Below, in pieces: positions 54,048 to 64,000 of a stretch of 64,000 nucleotides of DNA (its first letter is position 1; the number at the start of each line of letters is the position of its first letter). This stretch comes from Hybos culiciformis (Eukaryota > Arthropoda > Insecta > Diptera > Hybotidae): contig OZ023273.1 in assembly GCA_964007475.1 (NCBI GenBank), positions 248,001 through 312,000 on the forward strand, read 5' to 3'. The notes below the pieces were generated by a model. It did no database searches and was not told the DNA's origin. It saw only the letters and a program-made list of their open reading frames with translations. Both the position numbers and the translations under genes were made by a program.

Positions 54048-54550
54048 CAGCAATCCCCCGCTTTACGAACTCGATGCGTTCTATAAAATTGTTCGTATAT
54101 CGAATATTCGTATAGCGAACCCAATATTAGTATGACATTCTATTGAAAATAAATAGATACGTTCCAGTGAATAAAAATATCCGTAAAACCAGACCCAAAT
54201 TAGTATAAGTTCGTATTAAAAATTAATAGACGCGTACCTAAAATCTTCGTTCTACGAAACCTTATTATTAAAGTAAAGTGAGGTAAGAATAATTTCCTCA
54301 AATGTAGAAAAAAAAGTGAGTAACAAATGAGAAAGTGCGATGTATGATTAATAGACTTAGTCAGTAAACAAATTACACTAACGAAATTTGCAATGAAACT
54401 TAAATTATTATATTTCTTGTAAATATATTTAAAAAAAATTTGTTCGTAATAGCGAATATTTTATTCGTATAACGAATTTGGAACTTTTTGTGTCATCTTC
54501 GTAAGTTCGAAATTTCGTAAAACGAGCGTTCGTAAAGCGGGGGATTGCTG
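54048..54550. mobile_element. pogo/Tigger-like MITE, complete, 503 bp
   Basis: Flanked by TA (54046-54047, 54551-54552). Both ends carry CAGCAATCCCCCGCTTTACG and match perfectly for 23 bases. The interior has TTCGTATA-CGAATATTCG-type motifs. A truncated inverse copy is at 36867-37138. No transposase is encoded, so it would depend on a pogo-family enzyme (family knowledge). Confidence 0.93.
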
Positions 54551-54966
54551 TATACTTAAGTTATATGTATATGTATATATTCTTAAGTTTAATTTAAATC
54601 ATTTTCAAAGAATCATATCAACTGTGGAAAAAACGATACCTATAGACCGATCTATTTCAAGTTTATTTTTATTTATAAACACAAAAACTAAATCCAAACT
54701 TAGCATAAAACTTATCATAAATCCCTAGGACGAAATTTTTATAAGACGACGATTCCTAAGAACAAAATTTTATAATATACATAAAAACAACAATAAGATT
54801 ATAATTTCATAGAAAAAAAACTCTATTAATTGCATAATCCATGATTTGACAATACTTGAAAATGACTTAAAACATCGATGAAAATCGAGAAAATTTCTTT
54901 TACATTCTTTGTAAATTATTCAAACCTTAAACTTAATACAATTAATTAAATAAGTATTATACAATA

Positions 54967-55225
54967 TCGTCTGCTGAGAAATGGAACAACGTATGACATT
55001 TATACGTCATTATTTGACAATAGCACCATTCGATTCATCGTACTCGATTTTATAAGTACAACTATTTTGCAATATTCTAAATGTTGATTAAAATGTATTT
55101 TTTAGATGAAAATTGTACGCTAGTTGATATTTTTTCATACGTTTTTTTTTATTTTCAAATCTGTAAATTCAAATTACTCGAAACTATACTTTTCATTATA
55201 CGTTGTTTCATTTCTGAGCAGGCGA
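54967..55225. mobile_element. TA-flanked MITE, TCGTCTGCTGAGAAATG family, copy 1
   Basis: Flanked by TA. Ends TCGTCTGCTGAGAAATGGAA and the inverse TCGCCTGCTCAGAAATGAAA match at most positions for about 30 bases. The 259-bp body includes ATTTATACGTCATTATT and CGTACTCGATTTTATAAGTA, both also present in the copy at 60701-61503. Confidence 0.85.
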
Positions 55226-55843
55226 TATACAATACATAATATTATAAAAAATTCCATATGCATTATATTAAATGTTGAATTTCAATACAAGTAAAATACC
55301 TTGTAAAAAATTATTTATAGAGTGAATTAGGTATATTGATTCATGTAAAATTTAAAAAGTATCTTCAACAATTACTTTGAAGATAAATTTAAAAAGTCTA
55401 AAAAATATTGGAGCGAGTTAAGTTGAAATGTTAATTTTTAAAGACAAATGCATACTGATGTATAAATAATTACATATTGTATATACATATATTTTATTCA
55501 AAGAGAAACTAATAATCCATTCAAAATTTTAATATAAAAAAGTTTAAAGAAAAATTAAAAAATCTAGACCAAAAAACCAAAATAAATTGTTTAAAAAGAA
55601 TATATGTGTTAGTATGTCTATATAAATATATTAATTTTAACGTGAGATGATATAAAAGTTTTAAATTCTGCAACGTACTAGTCGTTTAGAAGTTTAAGAA
55701 TTAAGAGTTTAGTTAAAAAAAATACACAACAAGATATTATTTTTTTAGTAGTATTTTTCTCACAACTAAAATACATATATTTTTGGAAATTACAAAAAGA
55801 GATTACTTTCAATACCTTTTTCGTACATGGGTGAAATTCTTGG

Positions 55844-56041
55844 ACTAACAACTATTAATAAATATGGATTATAATAATGGACCAAGATATTTTTCATAAT
55901 TTTCAAGTATGTGAAGTTCATAAGTAGCAAAATATTTCGTTCACTAACAACTATTAATAAATATGGATTATAATAATGGACCAAGATATTTTTCGTAATT
56001 TTCAAGTATGTGAAGTTCATAAGTAGCCAAATATTTTTATT
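55844..56041. repeat. Tandem duplication, period 99 bp
   Basis: ACTAACAACTATTAATAAAT starts at 55844 and 55943. The units are nearly identical through GACCAAGATATTTTTC and AAGTATGTGAAGTTCATAAG. 99 is a multiple of three, so a minus-strand open frame of 127 codons (55790-56173) passes through both units and repeats 33 residues. That frame has no other coding sign. Confidence 0.85.
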
Positions 56042-56543
56042 TCGTTCACTCTCTGAAAATGAATGGATTGACTTAAGATCCTTTAACTTATTCAGCAATT
56101 TCAAAATATACACAAACACAACATTTTCTTTTTTATTTTTTTTTATGAAAAATTTACAATCAAGTAGGTACATATAAAAAACTATTAGTACGTGCTAGTT
56201 TGATCTAAATAACTTAAAAACATGCTAAAGATGCATTCAGAGAAACATAATAAAGTAAAAAAAACTGAAAATGAAAAATCTTGTTCCTTATGTAATTACA
56301 TTATGTGAATAAAATATTTTGGAACACACGTATAGGATATTGCTACCATAAAGCAACAAAAAGAAATGCAAGCAACAAAAAAATCGATTCCGAAAAAGTT
56401 TACTTTTAATTATTTACATAAATTTTTTTTCGGTAATTTTAATTTTAAAGGCGTTAGCAATAAAAAATATGTGAGTCTCGGGACACACGGAAGAAGTGAA
56501 ACTTCATGGCAAGTAGTATTTTCTGGGAAGGCTAAATAAATAT

Positions 56544-56700
56544 TTAAAATGGCCAAGTGCATATAAGATATGACGCCGATCGATTTTTTCGACGGCGACT
56601 AGTTGATTTTTGCCCTTCGAATGCTGCGGTCAGTCGACTTAAAATTACTTGTTTTGGGGAATTCGGCGGCTTAGAAAAAATTAAAACCCAGCGACTGCTT
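56544..56700. other. Less AT-rich island, open on both strands
   Basis: The segment has CGCCGATCGA, GTCGACTTAAAATTAC and GGGGAATTCGGCGGC, and is open in one frame on each strand for 60 or more codons. On the minus strand a T-rich tract ending CTAAG at about 56672 could act as an acceptor. It directly abuts the TA-flanked element at 56704. I recognise no protein family. Confidence 0.3.
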
Positions 56701-56703
56701 GTA

Positions 56704-57111
56704 CCTTGTTCGCATTCTAATTTAAATTCCACTTATATTCCGGAAAACAAATTACCGTTCGCATTACAAAATTCTATGAGAAGTGGAATTTAATGATGTA
56801 TAAAAAAAATTTAAAAAGAGAAACATTTTTTGTTGTTGAAAATTTTGACTTTTTATCTCGCTTTTTATCAATTTTATTAGGTTTTTTTTTTTTCATTTTG
56901 ACTCGAATTTGACAAAAAAAATTGTTGCCAACCATAACAAAATTTCAAAAAGTGATATAAAGTAACTATAAATATAGAATTCTAACCCTGACAAACTAGA
57001 AAATGAAAGTGGAATATACATATTCCGGAATATATTTTTATATGAAAAATCCAGTTCATTTTCCTGAAATATTCCGGAAAACAGCATATTCCACAAATAT
57101 TGCGAACACCA
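56704..57111. mobile_element. TA-flanked element, CCTTGTTCGCA family, second relative
   Basis: Flanked by TA at 56702-56703 and 57112-57113. The ends are CCTTGTTCGCA and inverse TGGTGTTCGCA (8 of 11). The body carries ATTCCGGAAAAC and ATTCCGGAATATA. The right part is the reverse complement of 4868-4990, and the ends link it to 14027-14405, so these three elements form one family. Confidence 0.75.
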
Positions 57112-60100
57112 TATTAGAGATAAAAGCATTTAAAAATTCTAAAATACTTTTTAAGCTCAAAAAGTTTAGTGGCATAAAATTATTTCAAAATGGCTAGATT
57201 TATGGCAACACTGATTGCAGATGATTTCTACTATATTTTAAGCTGTAAACACAATTCCGGTTATTCGCGACAATAATGTATGAAAAAACAGCAGCGTGGC
57301 TTAAATCATGTTTTTATTTTTGTTGCCCGAAAAGTTTAACCTAAAATAACTTTTGCAAATATGCCTGAAAAATTTCATGTTTATTAGTACTTCTTCTGAA
57401 AAGGAATTGTAAAAAAATATTCCTCCTGCATTTTATTAGTGTAATTTAATGTCAAAAATAAATTACACCAACAAACTACAAATTATATTAAGAAAAATTA
57501 ATATCATAAATAAATTATCTACAAAATAGGTGCATTGGAACATTTTTATTCAGAATACATATTTGTATTCCAAAAACTTTTTGAAAATTAGCACTAATAA
57601 TTAATAATTGAAATATTTGTTATTCAATAATTTGAAATAAATTATATTTTCCTTTCAATCGAAAAAAAAAATAGTATTTTCGCCTTAATTCTGAGCTAAT
57701 ATAGAGTAGGTTATTGCGCTGATAAGCTTCATTAAGTTGATAGCGGCTGTCGGTTTTATCATCGCTGACACATACATTTTTTTCTTTTTTCTTTTTTTTT
57801 GCCTTTTTTTTTGACAATAATCGTTCGAATTTTGACAATAATCGTTTGAATTTTGTTTTATTTTTTGACAATAATTGTACGGTTTTTGACACTTACATTT
57901 TTTTCACTCTCAATCACAATGCCTCTAAAGAAGTTTCACTTCAATAAAAAATTAAAAACAATATAATTATTTAAGTATATCGTTATAAACATTTAAAACT
58001 CTAACAAGATTAATATACCAAAAATTCTGGAAGTAACCACAACAAATTATCTAAAAAATTACCCTCTTCTATTCAAAAATACAACATTTCCGAATATTTT
58101 AATTCTAATTTTACTTCTTAATATTTTGAAGCCTCTGAATCCTTGTTCCCAACATACGCTTTATTATTTATTGCCTCAGACAAGCAAAGGACGGCATTTG
58201 ATTAGTAATGCGAAAGACTTCCGTGTTAATTGTTCAAAAATTATTATAGTTGAAGATTTGAATCCACCAAGTTTTATCTCTTGAACGTGAAACTATTTTT
58301 AACATAACAGTGAGACGTATTGCGAGCCCTGCGGAGTCGTAGATGACGTATATATTTTTTGTAGTTGAATGAATTTTGGAAAATTTTCAAAAAAATAATT
58401 GTGTAGTAATACGATATCTGCACTATATGCTGGAAACTAACCATTACTGCAAACTAACCTTAGAATTATAAACTGGTAAACAGTAAACACGGTAAACAAC
58501 AAACAGAAATGAAAAATAAGAAGTTTGTACCCGACGAACTGAGCTATAGATTGACAAGGAAACTGATAAAATGATATAAATTAAGAAGTATTATTTAAAA
58601 TCACAGTTTATATACACAGTTCATAAGTTTTGTAGTCTAATAAAGTTTTAAATAGTTACAATTCTTGGCTACAACTGTACTGTACTGTGCACATATGTAG
58701 ATAAAATAATGCAAGATTCTGATCATCTTCTTTTGTTTGCTAATAGTTTTCTAATTTTTATATTGATATACATACAAATCTAGTGACCTGAATATTATAA
58801 AAATAAAAGAAAATAGGCTAATAAATCGATTGTCCTTTAAATAATTCTTTTCTAAATTGGTAATCTCAGTAATTTAATAATTTTAATAAACTTTGGGGAT
58901 TATAGTGTGATAATAATTTTTTTTTGTTTAACTAAAATTTACAATTCTTTCCAAACTAATAATATTTTTCCAGAATACTTGTTCCTCAGCATGCATGAGC
59001 TAAGTAAATAAAAAGTTATCTACACATATTAATAATATTATGTATTGCAGATTGCAGCATAATAACCGACATAAATTACAAGCCGTCACAAGGTATAAAA
59101 ACAAAAACATTCAAAGTATCCCGTAGGCATAAAATCATAATTAATGTATATATGAAAATTGCTACAGGAAACTTGAACTGGTCTGTAAAATACGATTAAA
59201 AGCAAAAAAACATAATTTAATTATTAAATTCAACTTATTATATAATTAATATTAATTTTCTTTTTGCATTTTCATACAAAACATTTTTTTTACAATTCTC
59301 ATCCCTACGAGGTATGGTTTTTTTACGTATACAATACGGCTTGAAATTTATGTCGGTAGTGATTGTAGACATATTATAAGTATTATAACGTGTTAGAAGC
59401 TAATAATAAGTTATAAAAAGAAGGATATTGGACATGTTATTGAATCTTAAAAGATCTCAATCCGGTGCGAACTTATTTTATCAGTTTATTCTTTATACGG
59501 TTATCATTTATTTTCATACTTCAAGATAATAAAAACTAAAATGGTAGAGAATGGATGTATATGAATGATGACCTCGTAAAAAAAATCATTTAAATAACTA
59601 TTTTTCTTGAAACCAAAAATTGCTTAGAAGATAATAAATACATATAAGTACAGTTGTACATGTATAAATATATACGTAATTTAGTTACGTATCTTTTGGA
59701 AAGTAGGTCAACAGATGTAACATATTTAAAATAATTTTTTCATTAGGTATATGTTTTACAAATTATAATTCAAATTTTGTTAAATACAACGTGTCCTAAT
59801 GAAAATTTCATTATTAAACATTGCAATACTTAAACAGAAAAATGATTTTTTGTTTAAATTTTGTATGGGCAAATTGCAGTTTCAAAATTTTTATGTAAAT
59901 TATTCGAACTGAATATGTATTACATGCATAATTTTATAAAGCTTTCAATATGATGTATTGTAAAATGTAGTCAACTTATTATAGTTTATAATATATCAAT
60001 CCTTATTTTTACACAAATAAGAATTATATATTGTCTTAGATAGGTTTGGAATAAATTTTTATTTGTTTTTAATAAATAAAAAAAGTTAACTCACCAACAG

Positions 60101-60700
60101 CAACATATTATATATATTATAATTATATAGACTTGATAAGGGATCCGTGCAATTTTGTAAGTACATACATCTTTTTAAAAAGAATAGAATAGAATTGTAA
60201 AAACAATTTAGAAGGTCGATTTCTATCATGATGTTTTATATTTTGCATATTTTTTATATGTTTAGCTTTATAAGATAAAATTTCACATTATAGATTTTTG
60301 TTGTTTCAGAGTACAAGTTCTAATGTTTTCAATTTTAATTGGATGCTTGCATGTTTTTTCCTTTTTATCTATAAAATTTGAAAATTTTAATGCACATATT
60401 CTATGGGCTTTATCTTTAACTATTTCGATTCCTCAATGATTCCTAACGAAAAAACAGTCTCAAAATTTTCAACATACATATCTAAATATATATAAATATA
60501 CATAATTACTTTAAATTTTTTTTTGTTTTTTCAATGATGCATGTCATTCTAGAGATTCTCCGGCTGCTTTAAGATAATCCATGTTTACGTACTTATATAT
60601 TTTTTGAACTTCTTTTATTTTTATTGCGATTTGAACTACAAATTATGTTGTTCAGAATTATTTTTTCTATCCTTATATCGTGTTCTAAGTTCTAATTAAT

Positions 60701-61503
60701 TCGTCTGAGAAATGAAATAATGTATGATATTTATACGTCATTATTAGATAATAGCACGATTCCTCGTACTCGATTTTATAAGTACCTACAACTATTTTGC
60801 AATATTCTTAAGAGCCCTCGACGTGAAATTCTGTTTCCTATTTTTGTAGTTTTTTTTGTTTTATTTTACAGAAAATAAACGGCCGTGAAAAATGCTGCAA
60901 AAATTGTACGAAAAACACCTCTACCAAAAAATCACAAAACTATATTTGAATTTTATTTCTGGGCAGAAACTGGAATTTATCAAAAAAATTAAAAAATTCT
61001 TAGAAATAAATGAAATAAATTAAAAATTGTTTATGAAATTAAAGAAATTCAAAATTTCACGTCACCAGCCCTGGAGAGTGGTATTTTAGCTTTATTTCTG
61101 CGTTTGAAATTTTTTATTATCTTTTTCCTTTATTTCAGAATCCAAGCAAATATGTTCAAGTTTTTTTAAGGCTCATTTGAGCTAAAAAAATCATTTTGCA
61201 AAAAAATTCTATATAATTGTTTATTTTTCAAATAAAAATGAAACGCCGTTTACTACTTTTACATTACTTTTTTTTTTCCTTTCCATGAGTTAAAATGTTA
61301 TTAAAGAACTTAAGAATACAATATGTACGTTGTTTTAAAAATCAACAAAAAAGAATTTTCTTAATAAACAAGAAAGTAAATGTATAAAGAGTATACGTTA
61401 CTTGATATTGTTGCATATACGTTGTTTTAATTTTCAAATCTTTAAACTCAAATTACTCGAAACTATACTTTTCATTATAAATTGTTTCATTTCTCAGCAG
61501 ACG
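60701..61503. mobile_element. TCGTCTGCTGAGAAATG family MITE, copy 2, interrupted
   Basis: The left part (60701-60810) and right part (about 61380-61503) match the two halves of 54967-55225, including CGTACTCGATTTTATAAGTA and AAATTACTCGAAACTATAC. The left end lacks four bases of the terminal repeat. About 570 bp are inserted in the middle, of which 60810-61073 is a separate inverted-repeat element. Confidence 0.8.
60810..61073. mobile_element. Probable hAT-like MITE inserted in copy 2
   Basis: The left end AGAGCCCTCGACGTGAAATT and the inverse of the right end, CAGGGCTGGTGACGTGAAAT, pair well over about 20 bases. The CAGGGCTG end is hAT-like. No clean 8-bp duplication is visible, and the left terminus looks eroded. 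Confidence 0.6.
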
Positions 61504-62321
61504 TTATAATGTAAATTTGTGAAAAAGTTCTTATAAAATATGTAATTTATAAAATTTAATGTGTAAAATACTCTTATTTATGACTAAATTTTTTTTAAAT
61601 TTATTACGTTGCCCCACTCATTAAACGTTAAATTCAAAATTCATATGAAAGACATTTTTAATGAAAATATGTATAGATAAAACATTTTTTTAGTTTTTAT
61701 TCGATTTTTGTAAAAAGGATACTATTCATGATACGTGCCTAATTATTTTAAAAAATGAAAGGACGAAAAATTCTTTTTCAATCTTTTGAAAACTAATTAC
61801 GATGTGTTGCATTTGTCGCTTCGAGAAGAAAATAATATACACTTTGCAATCGCCTTTTAAATAACTTTTCTTTATTTTTCAAGCACATTAACGCTAAATA
61901 AATATTGCCATTTATGCAGTTTTTTTCATTATTTACAATTTTTTTCTTAAGTTACAAACATTTTTTCCTTAAGCTACAACGACTGAAAAGTTTTTCTTTA
62001 TAAGAAATTGAAAAGTCGTTTAATGTTTTTTTAATTCAATAAGGTATAAGAGATATTTGTTTAGTTCTATTCACACATAATTTAGCTGAAAACTTATCAC
62101 AGTAACTGTAATCTTAGTTTATTTTTTTAAGGCTGTGATAATACTTCGAAGCGAATAATTAATTATTTTGTTTTTTGATAACTTGCAGTATAATAATTAA
62201 AATTTAATAAAAACTATTATAAAAGCTTGCCGCTATTATTTAATTATTTAATAAAAGATTAATTTTTTTTTGCTTCATTATTATATTATTGAAAATATTT
62301 TAACTTTATCAAAAACATTTG

Positions 62322-62346
62322 TATCATCATCATCATCATCATCATT
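62322..62346. repeat. (ATC)n microsatellite
   Basis: Eight ATC units in a row, about 65 bases before the foldback element at 62409. Confidence 0.9.
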
Positions 62347-62408
62347 TAATCATTTACATTAATCTGCATAAAGTTGGAACATAGAAATTTAAATTACACC
62401 GTTTTATT

Positions 62409-63029
62409 GATTTGCGGTCAATTCACCGTATTACAATTCACCGTATAGCAATTCACCGTATACTTATTCACCGTATAGCAATTCACCGTACAACAATTCA
62501 CCGTATGAGCAATTCACCGTATGATCAGCTCACCGTATGAGCAATTCACCTTATGAGCAATTCACCGTATGAGTATGAGCAATTCACCGTATAAGCGGGC
62601 GGGTTGGTCAGTGGGATTTAATGAAAACTGACGCCGCAAATGCCACTGACCAACCGCCCGCCCCCGCCCCGCCCTAAAATTACAAATTCAAACGTCTCAA
62701 TACATAGCCAAAACGGTGAAATACTCATAACTTTACTCGTATATTGTGTTTTGATGTGGTAGGACGTTATTATATTTCGTCATATTTAGCTAGAGACCTT
62801 TATTAAATATAAGTACATAACCAAAACGGTGAAATTCTCATACGGTGAATTGCTCATACGGTGAATTGATCATACGGTGAATTGATCATACGGTGAATTG
62901 CTCATACAATGAATTGCTATACGGTGAATTGCTATACGGTGAATTACTATACGGTGAATTACTATACGGTGAATTCCTATAAGATGAATTGCTATACGGT
63001 GAATAATTTACGGTGAATTTTCAAGATAC
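62409..63029. mobile_element. Foldback element with inverted ATTCACCGTA arrays
   Basis: 621 bp between two copies of CCGTTTTATT (62399-62408, 63030-63039). The left arm (62418-62590) repeats ATTCACCGTA about eleven times, spaced by TATGAGCA- or TATAGCA-type bases. The right arm (62833-63018) repeats the complement TACGGTGAAT about a dozen times. The centre has a 25-bp GC-rich hairpin (62595-62619 against 62638-62662), then AT-rich DNA with two ACCAAAACGGTGAAAT-like copies (about 62708 and 62820). The core at 62633-62665 matches 6904-6937 of the other foldback element. No protein is encoded. Confidence 0.88.
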
Positions 63030-64000
63030 CCGTTTTATTATTTAAAAAGTAGAAATATATCTTAGTAGTTTAGTTTCTGGAGTACACAATTAATTGTTGT
63101 AAAATTATGCTTTACGTTAGAAAAATTGTTAGACTATTAAAGCAAAAGCCTTAAATGTTTGCTTCGTTTTACGGAAGCCTTACGGTTTTAATCAAATACA
63201 TACATAACATAATTTTCTAACAATTAATCATTTTCCGATACTTCTGTAATTTGTTTTATTACTTTTCAATGCTTTTTTAACAATAAAATAATTTAAAAAA
63301 AAATTATTTTTTTTCACTCAAACTATATATTTAATTAATAGATTTTATTGATTTTGTCTCCTACTTATAATATTTGCATGTTATTTATTTACTTATTCCA
63401 TCAACTAAATATTTACATTTTTGTTTTAACATTGCAAGAAATCTATAAATTTATGTGTCATTAAATTTTTTATGAAAAATTGCTTTTAAACCTCATTTTG
63501 AGCAATTGTTTTTTTAATATTGATATAATATTGTTTTTAGATAAAATATGGAAAAAAACCTTTAGTGTGCAAAAATTCGAAGCAAATGAAAACTTTTGTA
63601 TTATAAATATCTTTGAAAAACAAAAAGAAAATTGTTAAGGTGAAAATGGTATCTAATTTTTTTGTTTCCTATTTCATTCAAGAATTGTTTTATATAGTAA
63701 GGTATAATAGTATAAAAAAATGTAACTTAATTTTTTTTTTTTGGTATAAATCATTGAGAAACTTTTCTTGAATTGAAACTAATTTCAATCTCTTTTCGAA
63801 ACTAAAAATAGCAGATAAACTGTACGTTTGTTTTGTTTGAACCTAAAATATACAGGTATACAGGTATTATTTGCATACTAAAGTACACTAAAGTTCAATT
63901 CAGTATAATTATTATTAACCCTCAAATCTTTTTTTTTTAAATAATGTTCAAATACAAAAACTATATCTATTACATGTTACAATTAACATATTTCAACTCA
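63030..64000. other. AT-rich flank, nothing recognised
   Basis: After the 10-bp flanking repeat the last kilobase is AT-rich with homopolymer runs. No exon, RNA gene or transposon end is visible. Confidence 0.55.

Larger units (their letters stand above)
54553..62408. other. AT-rich DNA with several MITEs, no gene found
   Basis: It holds the elements at 54967-55225, 56704-57111 and 60701-61503, a tandem duplication at 55844-56041, and less AT-rich islands near 56544-56700 and 58180-58360. The rest shows no exon-like or RNA-like sequence. Confidence 0.5.

Noticed and set aside
62409..63029. CRISPR array from regularly repeated ATTCACCGTA units
   Set aside because: The repeats are only about 10 bp, the spacers are near-identical, the arms are inverted copies, and the host DNA is eukaryotic.

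Overview
The window looks like a stretch of an insect nuclear genome, and my guess is a fly. It is very AT-rich (well over two thirds A+T by eye). It has long introns full of short TATGTA-type runs, many non-autonomous DNA transposons, GT-AG introns, and one gene split into small symmetric exons. I see no bacterial-style gene packing, no rRNA, no CRISPR array and no intact tRNA.

The only gene I can support firmly is a non-fibrillar collagen on the + strand. Its 5' part lies before base 1. Fourteen exons between 1232 and 30703 join without a frame break into about 450 residues: five Gly-X-Y blocks separated by four non-collagenous linkers. All internal splice junctions are phase 0 except the one between 15666 and 21404, which is phase 1. 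A fifteenth exon at 35239 would add four residues and a stop, followed by two AATAAA signals, and is the best candidate 3' end. The short COL blocks, the interruptions ending just before GPPGPPG-like starts, and dibasic cleavage-like motifs in the linkers suggest the membrane collagen group (types XIII/XXIII/XXV and their invertebrate relatives). That family assignment is inference, because the cytoplasmic, transmembrane and signal parts are not in the window.

Region by region: 1-3 kb holds three exons, and 8.5-11.4 kb four more. Single exons follow at 15.6 and 21.4 kb. The large exon is at 27.2 kb, with a short exon 59 bases after it, and three exons lie at 30.3-30.7 kb. The introns between them carry hAT-type elements with 8-bp target duplications, TA-flanked foldback elements, a broken Tc1-like transposase, and tandem repeats. 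From 35.7 to 64 kb I find no convincing gene. That part holds more of the same transposon families, several nested in each other, and a few unexplained, less AT-rich islands with short open frames.

The most unusual structures are two foldback elements of about 620 bp at 6661-7277 and 62409-63029. They share a GC-rich core of about 34 bp and similar 9-10 bp flanking direct repeats, but their arms are built from entirely different short repeats (a GCGGCCTTATTTC hairpin array in one, inverted ATTCACCGTA arrays in the other). This may be a foldback family that exchanges its arms.
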